A DNA stretch of 64,000 bases from positions 65,571,277-65,635,276 of the forward strand of contig NC_087066.1 of NCBI RefSeq assembly GCF_963678635.1, read 5' to 3'. Under the pieces are notes generated by a model. The model did no database searches. It was not told the origin of the DNA and was given only the letters and a program-made list of their open reading frames with translations. Made by a program: the position numbers and the translations under genes. Numbering within the stretch: position 1 is the first letter of the stretch; every line of letters starts with the position of its first letter. This document shows, in pieces, positions 1-13,100 of the stretch. The stretch is from Symsagittifera roscoffensis. Its lineage: Eukaryota; Xenacoelomorpha; Acoela; Convolutidae.

Positions 1-540
1 AGTTAAACCAGCCGCTGAAACCCGTTGCTTGCAATTTTTCAGGGAGCTTTCAGTTAATTTCGCGATTTTTAGACCAATTCTAAATGATAAATTTTCAAAA
101 AATCATGATTTACCAAGTCAGAAGCTTTGTCAAAGTCAGTGTATGTTGACCAGATGTGTTTAGCTTTTTCATCCTCGGCTCGGTTGTAATTTTCGTCAGG
201 AAACTCCAACAATTGATTTGTTGGATCTTTTAGGTCGAAATCCAGTATGGGTTTGACGGAGTTGTCTCAGTGTTTCAGCTGACAATTTGTCAAGAATGAG
301 TTTTTTTGAGCACTTTCAAAACCAAGAGAAGAAGTCTTATGGGCCTATAGTCAGTCATTGATTGTTCTTCACCACTCTTGTATATTGCATATATTTCCTT
401 AAGTTTCCTCATTTCTGGGTGCGCCTTTGTTTGTAATCGTGTTGACAAGAAGGTGTAACGAATTTTTGAGATAAACATTCATAGCTCGATTAGCATATTG
501 TTTCCTAATTTTTCCGGTCCCATTGCTTTGTTTGCGTTCA
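1..540 (-). pseudogene. Non-LTR (LINE) reverse transcriptase relic
   Basis: Read on the minus strand, the stretch contains, in the right order, pieces typical of a LINE reverse transcriptase: LNANKAMGPEKL (usual form NKAxGPDGIP), then IYAIYKSGEEQSMTDYRPI (usual PIFKSGDxxxxxNYRPI), then YTDFDKASDLVNHDFLK (usual LDFSKAFDxVNHxLL), then near base 1 a KNCKQRVS-like piece (usual NRKQRV). Stop codons and at least one frameshift separate the pieces, so it is dead. The catalytic YADD/FADD block would lie outside the window. Family membership (CR1/Jockey-like) is inferred from motif wording only. Confidence 0.75.
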
Positions 541-3104
541 AGATTTTACAAACTTTTTGGTTTCCTCTTCCTCTTACTTCCTTCATTGAGTAAGTTTGTT
601 AGGTCTCTGTTGGTTTATCTTATTGCTTTTTCTTTCGATCCTTAGCTTCTATCTTCCGTTTTTATCTTTTCGTTTCTTGCCAATTTGGTTCTTTGCAAAC
701 CGTTTGAAACCGTTTGTTTTGCTAGTTGCCAAAGGTTGCTGAAGTTGAAGCACACTGTCAAGTGTATGTTGGTTTCGATGGTTGCAAAGGGGTGTACAGG
801 CAGATCTTCTGTAGTCAGTTCGTTTTTCTTCAATGGCAGCAACATAATGTTAACGTGTAGTATACATTTTCCAGTTGATCTAAGCTCAGTCAGAATATAT
901 GGTGTTTCAACACGACTCGCGAATTGTAAATTTTTGCCTTGTTCGTGGTCGAAACAACAAAAAGTCCAGTTGAACACGATCTGCAATGTTCGAACGATGG
1001 GGGTTTTACGTTGTTGGGTTTCAATTTCAGTCCACAAATTGAATAAAAGATCTTTCTGACCATTTTCGGAGTCTTCGTTATGTGTAGGGCTCTGACTGCG
1101 TTGTTCAGTGATTTAGCACCAATGGTAAGCATACAGCAGGCTGCTGAAAACCTTTAACAAGGACACCTTGACCGGGCCGGATTTTCGTGTTCAATTAGCC
1201 GAAACTATTTATGCATTAAGTAGTTCAAGTCACGAACAGATGACTGACTGATGAATATTCCGTAGCCTTGGAGGTTTTTTCTTTTGAATTAACTTTTTTA
1301 ATGCTTTGTAATTTTCCTTAGCTGTGTTTGAGCGTCTTTTGGCTATTTTTTAAACCTGAGTTCTTGAAGTGCAGAGTCGCCTCCTGTGTCAACGGAGAAA
1401 CTTCAGTATGGCTAGCAAAGCATAATCTACTAAATTCATTCGAATAAAGCAGCTTCGCAGTGATTTCGTCATCTCTTGGATTGGGAATTTTTACGTCAGT
1501 ACTTCAAGTCCCGTAGATGTCAATTTAAACTGGGCGTGGGAGGTTAAACAATCACCTGGAATGTTTTGGCTGTTTCGCGTATCGCAGTAGCTTGAGCTCT
1601 GACAGAGGATCAACTTTAACTCGTTCTATATTTTATTGTTACACTTGTAAAAATTGTTAGTTTCTCTTTTTCATTGCAGAGATAGCACAATAGCTAAGAT
1701 ATATTAGGTACTTAATAGGTAGCAGTTCGAGGCATAAATACAGAGTTATACCTTGACCGAAGCTTGAGAGACCGCGAGCAATCTAATAAAAGATCCGATG
1801 ACATAAGCAAAAAAAGGTCCGTCGCACGCTGTCTAGTTGTGCTAGGAACTCTTTGCAAGTTGTTGATGTTAAGTGAATATATACATTGTTACCATTTGGT
1901 TGGTGCAATAGAACAATTAAAGTAGCTGCAAATGTACCATAAAGTGTTTTAGATCCCTTTTCACTGACTTGCGGCTATCAGTTGTTCATTTCCTATTTTC
2001 CATGCCGTTCCGTTTGCCTTAGCTCTGCTCAATCCCAATTCCATGTTAAATTACAAAGTATAATTTTCATTTTGTTGGCTAAGGAACCATACTCAGAAGT
2101 CAGAACTCTTTAAGCGTCTTTTGAAACGCTTAAGCATTGAAATGGAATTTGCCTAGGACTGTGGTTTTTGATAACTTGTTGCGATCGCAGAAGCGAACAT
2201 TTGTGTTTTAAATTTGTAAGCGCTCAGCAACGGATCTCTTCATTTTTTGATTAATCGAAAGTAGTTCCTTTTTGGACCAATGTGTCGCACAAATGTTTGT
2301 TTTAATTTTCGTCAAATTGAAACGTCGATAATCTGACCATCACACCACAGACTAGAGTATTTTGTTCACTCCTTTTGTTCGTTCCACGCATGACGTGTTT
2401 TAGAGGGAATGTCGCATATATGAAAATTTGAGTATTCTGAGCTCCCTTCTGTTGATTGTGTGCCAAATGGAAAAGGTAGCACAGCAAAGCAGTGAAGGAA
2501 AATAGTCACTGAAAATTGTGTGTGGTTGCTAGTGTAAGCTTAAACTGTGAGGATAAATAATGCATTTGAAAGGAACATAAAATGTTCAAGTTGCCTAAAT
2601 TGCTCATTTTCAGTCCTATTTAGCTCTCATGTGTTGTGTTTGACTAAGTCAAGCAATTTCGGACCTATTCATATTTTTAAAATCATGTTTTTAACATGAT
2701 GATTTATTAAATATCAGAATTTAGACAAAACTAAAAAAAAGACTGTACAAACTAGAAAGTTATATGCACAAAAACAGTCATCTACAAAAATTTTGCCATA
2801 TAGGATTAAAATTTCTGTTCTTGTCGGTTTTCAAAGAAAATAATGAACATATTTATGTATTTCATCTATTTCAGGTTAATAATTATCCGAAAGTTCATAA
2901 GGTTCATCAATCATATCCAAAAAGCTGGAAAAAAATCGCTCATTTGCATTATGGGTGTGGTACATACTCCCGAGTTATGGTTAACTTCGCAAAATTTCTC
3001 AACGCTGATCCTCTGAAATCCGTCTCATGTTCTTCAGCCTACGAGACTTAAACGTGGGATTGTTTGCACTGGTTTTACATGAATTATAATAATTTTGTAT
3101 AAAT
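541..3104. other. Unassigned upstream region, no gene seen
   Basis: I see no exon of the ATPase beta family here, although exon 1 of gene A should lie upstream of 3972. Open frames at 642-1037 (-) and 685-1059 (+) overlap each other and show no recognisable domain. The minus-strand one could be more of the LINE next door, but no motif proves it. Confidence 0.4.
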
Positions 3105-3735
3105 AACAAGGATAGTCGGTTGCTGTGCAAGTAGCACAGAATGTTCCCGCCATTTTCTTGAAAAAAAAAACTTTTTTCAATTGAATGTCGTTTTTTTTTG
3201 TGCGTGGTTTGATAAAAAGATTGGACAAAAGCCTAAAATTTAAGCATATTCGACACTATTCGTGAAATTGGTAAGATGGATAACAGTTTTAATCGAAAAA
3301 TGGCTAGAACCACAAAAAAGTTAAATTGTTTTAAAAAATTCTAATATCAAAAAAAAATGTGGCAGATGAAATGTGGTTTTTTTTGAATACCAAAATAGCG
3401 TTGAAAAACTGAAAAAACTATTCTAACTAGAGCAAATTTAAACTTTCAGGGCTGGAATCGGCGTATCCTTCTTCTATAAAAAGACAGTTATTAGGACTGC
3501 TCTCTAGCTTTATTCGCTCGAAATTAGACTAAAAAATCAAAAATTTCAAGTCGGTTTTTCTCGACACCGAAAAATTTTTTAATGTCATTTGAATCACAAA
3601 GGGCTTCAATATGATATATCACTCGACCCTGTCCGATGATTATTTGTAGTACCTGATTTTGCTTGGAAAACAAAAAAGTTGAAAAAAAAATTGTACAAGC
3701 CCGAATTTTTTCCTCATTTTCAATGGTCGGAACAA
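3105..3735 (-). mobile_element. Helentron/HINE-like element, family 2
   Basis: On the minus strand it opens with TTGTTCCGACCATTGAAAAT at 3735 and closes with an imperfect GTCGGAAC copy, the hairpin CTGTGC-tactt-GCACAG, and a tail ending CTTGTT at 3105. The same ends recur at 32132-32961 (full copy) and in fragments at 5659, 15482, 24138 and 37896. No coding capacity is visible. The assignment to rolling-circle derivatives is inference from architecture. Confidence 0.55.
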
Positions 3736-3971
3736 TAATATTTTTCAGGATGATAATGATTTTTCGCAAAAATAATGATATAACAACGGTATTGTCCAAC
3801 ATACGGGTTGTTACGGCTCTCTGTAAACAACTGCTGTTATTACCTTAAAGCGAAAACAAGTTATTTGTGTGCTTGATAAAACATGTAATTATGGTTTATT
3901 TTCGAAGGAACCTTGAAGCTGCCTATTGGCTTGCTTTTTACTTTGTGTTGAGTTGGTGTGTTTCGTTTCAG

Positions 3972-4112
3972 CGGAGATTGGCGTGTTCTACCTGGTGTTC
4001 TATCTTCTGCTGGCCGGATGGTGGGCCTTCCATCTGTTCGTGGCCACCAGTCTGCTGCCAGAGGTAGAGGACGGACCCAAGTACACGGACTACCTATCAC
4101 ACAGGGGACCAG
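3972..4112 (+). CDS. ATP1B: Gene A exon 2 (transmembrane segment)
   Basis: Acceptor tttcag, donor G|gtaaat; phase 1 at both sides; 141 nt, the same length as gene B exon 2. It encodes AEIGVFYLVFYLLLAGWWAF (one hydrophobic membrane span), then an extracellular stem ending SHRGPG, equivalent to THRGPG in gene B. Confidence 0.93.
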
Positions 4113-7100
4113 GTAAATATATCCTCCTCAGTCTTTTCATTACCCTTTTTTCGGGCTCCTCTCCAGTTTTATTTGTTGGGCTTATTTTGAACCTTCTTCG
4201 CCTACTAAGGTCCGTTAATTGATTTTTTCTCGATCTTGCTCGCATGTAGTACTCAAATACGATTCAAATCTGGGTTTCAAAAGTCAAAAATTTGCGGACA
4301 AAAACTTAGTTGGAGACCTACAATGCATAATTAAGCGATAAGAATTTAGAAAACAGAAAAACGGGAAAAAATGAAGAAATTGAAGTCTTTCAATACCGTC
4401 CCCTAATTTCCCCTGAACGCAAACAATTTTTTTATTGTTGAAAATTGACTGGCGATTTTGACAAATAGATCTGCTGTTTCTGCGAATTCTAATTTTTTTT
4501 AAAAATCCAGAACGTCGAATCGCCTACCTTGTCATTTGTAGGCAAGGTAGGCGATTCAGGGTTTTTCTTGTCATTTGGAAAACATTTTCCCTTCAAAATG
4601 GTTGTTATTTTTGGCAATGTGATTGTTATTTTCGGTGGCATTTTTGTAGGTCTGCACGTGGTTCCCCAGGCAGATGTCATTGGAGCGGACAAGCAGAGGG
4701 TGTACTTCTACAATGACAAGGAGGAGTACTTGGAAACCATTGACTCTTTCATTCAAGGTCACTCATTGCTCTTTTAAGTGATCATGCCAAATTGACAACT
4801 TCTTTTTCAGTCGACAAGTCTGAACGAAATTCAAGAAAACAACAAAGCTCATTTGATGCTAAAACCCAGTTTTTTTTCTGGCATGGAGAACCAAAGGTTC
4901 AGGTGGTATTCAGTTTTTTTTTCGAGAAAGTTTTTTTTTCGAGAAAGTTTTTTTTTCGCTCTCCGAAAGCAAATGGCACGAATAATGTGAATGACTTTTA
5001 GTTTTTGTCTGCTATTAATGAAGAGTAGTGAACGTAGTGAAGACTCTTATATAGGTCTTGCTGATTTTTTTTCTTGTTTTTTTTTATCAGGTAAAATGCT
5101 CTAATAACTACAGATATGCATTCATACATATTGATGCATTTATGAATGCACTTAGGTATATATGCACTTTTTGAGTTCAAATAAAATTCATCTGCTGAAA
5201 CTGACGTAAATAGCTTTCTCCAAACACAAACATGGAAATTGCGCGAAAAAAATTGAACGATTTCTAGTTTCGAAAGTGGTTATTAATTTTTAGATTTCCA
5301 GCGGGAAAAACTTTACCTGTTGATCCAGTTTTCTCAATTTGGGTTAATGTTATCAAAAAAGCGCCTATTATGAATCGCTTTAGACATTCAAAGAGCTTTA
5401 AGGGCTTGTATTTTTTTTCTTTTAAATTCGAAAGATGAGATTTTTTCAACAAAGTCAGTGTTTATTTTATGTTTACTTGCGCTCATTACTCTTTTCCAAT
5501 CGTCGATTGGCTGTTGTTCATTTACTTAATTCGTGTGGTTTCTTTGTTTGTTTCTCATGCTCTTTTCGTTTCTTCATTTTGTCGACTTGATTTTGTTTGT
5601 GAAGCGCAACGCCCAGACTAGCCAACCCCTGCAATCCGTTCTAGTGATCCGTTTTTTTGTTCCGACCATTGAAAATGGGGAGGAACTTGTATTCGGGTGT
5701 TTTACTTTTTTTGCTTGTTTTCCACGCAAAAGCAGCTACCACAAATAATGATCGGACTGGATTGGGTGATATATCATATTAAATCCCTTTCAGTCGTGAT
5801 TCGAAGTTTTTTCAAATAGGGTTGATTGAATCAAAGAAGCACCAATCAGAAATTGTTCTAGAAAGGCAAAGAGTTTTAAGGGCATCTTTTTTTTATAGAA
5901 AGTCAAAAGTTAATTCATTATTTTGTTCTGTTCACTTCGTAGTTTAACAACTAGTTTAACAAAATCAGTTGTATCACTTGCTGACTTTTTTTCTCTTAAC
6001 ATCTTCCAGATTGCTTCCCCCTTGACCTGGAGATAAAAACAGTTGCCTTTGTACCCTAAGGTCTGGGGTTCGAGTCGTGGCCGGACCTTGTTTTTTCAGT
6101 ATCAAGGAAATTGAAAAAAAATTCCGTAAAAAATAAATTGTTAGTTTTTTGTTTGTTCGCTCAAGTTTTGCTGGCCAAATTGCCACAACAAGTTTTGCTT
6201 GTGCTGTAGACAGTTTTCACTGTAGTTACAAGTGCAAGTGTTGGACCAATCTCGGGAAGGGGAACTTGAAAGATTTGAATAATTAAAAAAAATTCATAAT
6301 ATTTTTTTGGGTTTGTTGGTGTCCGCTCAAAGATTGTCGGTTTAGTTGCCACAACACTGATTTTTTTGTGCTGTAAACAACTTTCATTGTATTTTTTTTT
6401 CGGCTCAAATTGTGTCTGCTCAAAGATTGTCGGCTTTGTTTTTTTTCGTAAATTTTGTTACGTTGTTGCTAATGTCAAATTCGAGTGTGTGGCATGCTTG
6501 CTTGGAATAAATTTCTATCGAAACATATGAAAATCTAGATGACCTAGTTTTTTTCAAAAATTTTCGTTTTTTCAAAATTCGAAAGTTTTCAACAAATAGG
6601 TCATTATTTTATTCTGTTTACTTGCGTTCATTAAATTTTTTTCCAACTGTCTGTTGACTGTTTTTTAGCATTTTCAAACTATTAGCGCATGTAGTTGCTA
6701 CGAGATGCAGTAATTGTAAGCTTCTGTCGAGCATGTGACGCAGCGAGACTCCCAATCTCTAATTCGGGAGTATGATTCCGGCTCAAAACGAAAGATTATC
6801 TTTCTTATTTTCATCTTTTTTTCCTTTATTTCACGATTTTACTCCTTTTAGTGCTTGTTTTTAAAATCGAGGGGGTTTTTGAAATCATTTTTGTCGATTT
6901 AATAATAAGACTATTGATCCTTGAGGGAAGGGACCAGAGTATAATCTGTCCAGCTTTTTATGGAGAACCACTGTTACGCCCCTGATTAACTTTTACATGC
7001 GTTTTTTCTGGGTTGGGAAATGTTGCGTTGCCCTCAAGCAACAAGCAAGGATCGATGTTTTTGTAAGAGTCGATCAACGTAGTTCAGATTCTTATATAGG

Positions 7101-10100
7101 TGCTGATGATTTTTTTTGGTTTTTTAGGAAAAGTCTTCAAATTTGTTCAAGTTCAAATTTAACTTATCGCGGTTTGACTTATGATTTCTGAACTGAGTTC
7201 ATTCCCTTTGTTAAAAGGAAGGCAAACTCCACTATCGAACAACAAAAGTTAAAAGGTCATGAAAGAATGATCGGCTTCTAGTTTCGAAAGTGATTTTTAA
7301 TTTGCAGATTTCCCAGAGAAAGGAAAATTTACTTATTGAACCAATGGATCCTGTTGTTATCAAAGTGTGTTAGTTTTATCAAAAATAGCCAATCACAAAT
7401 GGTTCTTTTTGAATTTCAAAGAGCTTTAAAGGAATTTTTTTTTCTTTGAAAGTTGAGATTTTTTCAAGAAAGTGGGTGTTTTTTCATGCTTACTTGCGTT
7501 CATTACTCTTTACCAATCTTCGATTGGCTATGTTTAACTACCTTTTGCGATAAGCAAGGGCATTGCAATCGGGTACAAGACTGCTTTCCCGTAAACAACT
7601 TTGTCCACTGGAATCATCTGGACGTCTGGACTCATCTCTACTTTGTTTCATAATGTATTCAAATTTCTTCGCGTTTCCGGCCAACGTAGCCTGGAGATAA
7701 CGAATATACCTGGGACGGCCAAGGTCCTGGATTCGAATCTTACCAGGTTGGTTCGAATCTGACCAGTACTTAATGTTTTTCAAACTGTAAATAGTCTGTT
7801 TTTCTGCGCGCGTTTTTCTTTAAGGTTGTTTTAGTGTTTGATTTATGCCTACAGTTTGTTGATTTACTTACATGGACTTCGCGTTTCTTTTTTTTTGTTT
7901 CGCTTAAAAAATGTACCGGCCCAAATTATTTCGACCTATTTTTCATCGGCTTAATGACCTAATTTTGGGCGGTTTCGAGATAAACACAATTTTAAGACTC
8001 CCATCCGCACTTTTTAACTTGGTTGTATGTTAACCAATCGGTTTATTGGAATTTGTTTTTGATTTTTTACTCTTTTTTTACTTGACACCTCTGTCTACAG
8101 CCTTCGAAAAGTGTGGGGGTATATTTGAACAATATTTTATTTTTGAGTTTTTTTGGTTTTCTCGAAAACCAATTTCAATCTCTCAAATCTGATATTGTAG
8201 GTTCAATGAGATAACAGGTAGTGGAAAGCTCTTCTGCATTAACGGACACTAACCCAAAATTGTCTACAAGAAGTTATCGCCCTCTGAAAAGTCAAATGTC
8301 TGATTTTATCACCGTTTTTTTAAAACTTTTTAAATATTATCGAAAACTGCCCTGCCATACCTGAGATTTAGAATTTAATTCTCAGAACGGGTTGTGGGTA
8401 GCTCATTTGCTTATGCGATTAGGCCCAAATTTTTTGACTTCACAGGTTTTGCCTTCGGAAAAGAAAGTAAAAATTTTGATTTTGTGACCGTTTTTTTGAA
8501 AGTTTTTGACTTTTCTCGATAACTACCTTCCCAAATCTGAGATTTTCAGTTCGATCCAAATTACAGGTTGCCATATTCCCTTCTGCATAATGGCTCTGCA
8601 TAATTTTTTCACTTAAAAGCTATTATTCTCAGTAGTGTCAAATTTTTGCTTTACTGTTTTTGGACTTTTTTTGAACTACGCAAAATCTACCGTGCCAATT
8701 CTCAGGTTGTTCTCAACTTTCAAAAACATTGCTCTGTTTTAAGTTTGTCTATTCAGGTTGCTTACTAGTAGTTTCTTAAGTTTTTTCATGCTCAAAAGAA
8801 ACATATTCATATTGGTTAAAGTTAGACTGTATGGAAGTTTTTTTTCTTTTTTTTTTTAACTTATCTTCTCAAATTTGTGTCTCGCCGTGTTTCAGTAAAC
8901 GATGCATCAAGTGGATTGAATTGACTAGTGATTATAACTGATCTATTTTGATTTTTTTTGCTATGAGCTCGAAATGATTGGATTCACAGGAAGTACGACC
9001 TTAATATACCTTAACCGGCTGTCTTCTGTGCGGAGTTCTGACAACTGTTTGTTCATTGTGAAGAACCTCTTGGTTTTTGATTGGGGTGTCATAGTGATCA
9101 ACCATCTGAAAATTAATGCTCGAAGTCTTGATGGTAACTAGAGAAGATCAATTTTTCTGCTGAAGAAGTTGATGACTTGTAATCCAACAACTCTCTCTCT
9201 CTCGCGGACACAATAATTTAATTAAGCATTAATGAAGGGTATTTTTTTTCTATCGGCTACTTTTCAAAAGTGATTCCTCTAACTGGGTAGAATGTGTCGG
9301 GAGAGTATTTTGGGTTAGAATTTTTCTTATAGACAAGACAATTTTTGAAACCCATTTTAATTGTTTTTTTCCCGCGATCCTCTTTCCTTGAAATATTCTT
9401 CAGAACCCATTTAATGAAACTTATGGAATATGAAGCTGCTTTTGGACCATGCAGGCATAATTTTTTAAATTCGCAAGTGTTGTGAAGCTCTGCTCTGCCT
9501 CTGTGTCAGAAAATGATAGACCTGTGTTATTTTTTTGTAATAGCTTGATATCTGGTCTAGTTGTTTGGAAGCAGCTTTAACTGCTGCGAGCCTACGAGTG
9601 TATTTACAAAATTTGGCCTGATTACAATCCTCACCTTTCATCACTTTTTAAGTGCTTGTAAAAAGCAAACACCCATTTGTATAAAACAGTTCTTGAAAAC
9701 TCGTTTTCAACACCAATAATATATTAAAAAGTTGTATTCAATTGATATTCAATTATATTTAAAAGTTGGTCATATATACCGGACAGAAGCACCCACCCTA
9801 ATGCTTATGGTTTGAGTAATTAAGTCATATAAAGAAGGTATTTTCATAGCATGAAAGTGCTTATAAGTACTAATAGCCGCTCAAATGTGTGTCGAAAATC
9901 AAAATCTGTGCGAAATGAAATCTTTTTTTTAATGTGTAGAAGATATTCTGCTGTCGTTTTCTGTAGATCACAACACAACTGACAAGGACTCTTGGGGTGA
10001 ATGTTCGAAGGCCAACGTGAAGGACTCGTGGGACAGCTACAAGCCATGCTTCTACTTTTACCTAAACGCAGTTAGTGTGCCTGTTTAAATTTGGCAATCA

Positions 10101-13100
10101 CAATCAACAATCTATCCGATTTTTTATTTTTTGGGTCGATTTCGCCCAATATATCAAATCTAAAATTGTGGAAAATAGATGAAAATCTTTGAGTCTGATT
10201 GGTGGAAAAAAACAAGTTGCCAAAACGAAGTTTTTGTCGCGGTCAAAGCGTTTAATTCGTAACTGATGCGTTGTTTAGTTTTTTTTCGGGCGGAATAAGT
10301 GAAAAGACTAATTTTTTTCGCTCGTTTTCTAAATGTTAATTGAGTTTTAATTGCCATTTTGTTCTCTTTTAGGTTCACAACTTCGTGCCTGAGCCCATGG
10401 AGGAAGGAAAAGGCGTTAATGTGGAGTGCAAACCAGCAGTAAGCTTTATTTGCATTTTCAAAACCCGATTCATCTGGGTAATTTTGTAACGAAAGGCGAA
10501 GTTAAGATTTGTGTGTAATATTTTCGCGTCATTTACTCTTTTCTGCTGGTTTAAGTGTCAACGAACGAAATGGTTATTCCTGGAAAAAGTCGTGAAAATT
10601 GATCACGCTAAAAATGTTGGCTGTTTTTTTTCCAAGAATATGATATTATGGATCCTTCTACAACTCCAAATTGTATTAGCTACCGTTTTAACGAATAATT
10701 TGGGGTTCAAATGGTTAGTTGGGACGGAAAACTTGGGGTGTCATTTAAAAATTTGACTCCCGCTGTCAAATCGTCAATAGATAGGTGATAGCATGAAATT
10801 TTGGAAGTGCATGAAAGGGCGTACAGATAGAACAACATAAATCCCAGCTACAGAACACAATACATAAATCACAGATGGCTTGCAAACAGAACACAATTGA
10901 GTTCAATGAGATATTAACTTATTCACCAGCGAGCTTGGTGTATCAATATGACTCTACATCTTTTCCAGCTACATAAAAGTGCTCATTTGGTGCTATTTTG
11001 TTATAATCACCAGGGAGCGACACGACAAATTTTGGGTCGTAAAAACTACGTTTCTTTGGTGGCCAAAAAAGTAAAGAAACCTAAAATTTTTGTTTTGTAA
11101 ACTCATAAACCATCATTTTTGCTCATTTACCATCTGTATTTTCTGACAGTCATGCAGTTTTTGCTTCAAAACAGTGAAAAGTATTCAGACTTTCAAATGT
11201 TATCCGCGCATGATCTAATTACGCTGGATTTATCATCACAGACTCAATTTGAGGGGCGGACGCCCCCCCACCCCCCTCAGGGATTCGACCCCCTGCCGAC
11301 CCAAAGGGTCCCCCCTTTGATACTTTTTCAGAAATCCATTTTTGGCCGACCGATCCTAAAATTTTTCTAAAGGCGCCTTTGGCGCCAATATGTACTAACT
11401 TTGAGGGGGAGCGCGCGCCAAAAAAAAAACGCGATTTTTTGTCAACATTTTTCAAAAAGTGCCCAAAAACGGCTTTTTTGACTGTTTTTTCAAAAATTTG
11501 CCTGCGGCGCTGAACATTTTGCCAAAGTAGGGGCAAAACAGTGCTTTGGGAGAGCTCGAAAAATCAATTTGGTCGACCTAAAAAAAAGGTCGTCAAAATT
11601 TTCGAAAATTTTTTGAAAATCCGCCCCCCACTCGAGAAAATCCTAGATCCGCCCCCCTGCTCAATTTTATGGTTCTTTTCGACAGTTTTTCAGGGCAAAT
11701 GAGACAAAATTTTATGTTATTGCTTACTTTTTTCACTTCATTAAAATCAAAAAAGTTTTAAAGTATTTACTTTTTTCCGCTCCTTGATCATTTCGACTTG
11801 CTGTAGCATACGAAATTCCATAACATCTCTTATGTGCTTTATTGGTGTCTAGTGTTGCCGTTAGTCAAGACACTCTGACTGATAGAGAAGGACGTGAGAC
11901 TCCAAATCTCGAGGTCGTAGGTTCGAATCCAGCAGAAATGAAAAGTTTTACTATTTCGAGGCTTTATTCTAATGTTTCTTATTTCACTTTTTAGAACTGC
12001 TTTTTGTCGTTTTCTCGCTTATGTTTGCAAAGCGCAGCTTCGCCTCTGTGTAATTGAAAAAGTTGGACTATTTTGTTGGGTTACATATATATTGCATGAA
12101 TAATAGAGAAATGTAACAAAAGAACATTGGAATGATGCAAAACCAGTTACATATACTCCGAAAAAAAATGCAAAAAAAAACATTGGAATGATGCAAAACT
12201 AGTTAAATATACTCCGAAAATGGAGCTTTATTAAAATTTATGCCAAATTAAGCCAGCCCATGTTCGTCCAATAAGTTTCTAAATTGATGATGCCCTCGAC
12301 ATAGACAGACTTCAATCGATTGATTTTCAGTTGTAGTTGCCTCCATTTCACTTTTTGAGTAAGCTCACTTCCTCCTTGCTCCAGACGGAACAAAAGTTGA
12401 ATTTGCTACACTCTCTTGGAATTTAAATTGAAATTAACTGCTCATAGATAGGGTCAAGCTCCACCAATTTACCGATTCTGGGACAATTCCAAGTTCACAG
12501 CAGTTTGTTGTTTTTAGATCGTTACGATGACCATAAACAGTTATAATTACAATTTTGTATCCAGTGTTCTTGGATAATTTTGAGGGGGAATGACCAATCA
12601 GCATGTGTTTCGATTAGCTTGCCCATATGCGATTAGCTTGCCCTGAATTTCGCTCTTTCGAGATTTGTTTACTGAAGTTTGTTTGATCAAATAGCGTGTA
12701 GGTTTCCAAATGTTCAATTGGTTATATTTTGAAAAAAAAGATAAAATGGCAGGCAATGCGTTGTCCCCGATGACAAAATGAGTTTTTGCGGCCGACAAAA
12801 TTTTCGTAACTTTTTTTGAAAATCCGCCCCTCGATAAAATCTTAGATCCGCCCCAGGTTGTAAAAGTTATTTTCTGCCGCTGTAGTGTTTTTCGAAAAAA
12901 AAAACATTGCTCAATTTTTTTTATGTATCAGAATTTCTCTTTTTGAAGAGAGCGAAATGAGCGCTGAAGCTAGAAATTTCTAATTCCTTCAGTAGAGTTA
13001 TAGTTATACTATAAATCAAAAGATGGAGTCAGTTGATGATGCCATTAAGTTATGGTAATCTAAGGTTGAGTGGCGCAGAGAAAGCAGAACTGACTTCGTT

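Noticed and set aside
541-3971. Search for gene A exon 1
   Set aside because: No frame resembling FLWNxExKEVAGRTARSW followed by a GT donor was found, so exon 1 is placed upstream of the window.
11858-11940. Functional tRNA gene
   Set aside because: Good B-box, but acceptor and D stems do not pair; several similar heads in the window point to SINEs.
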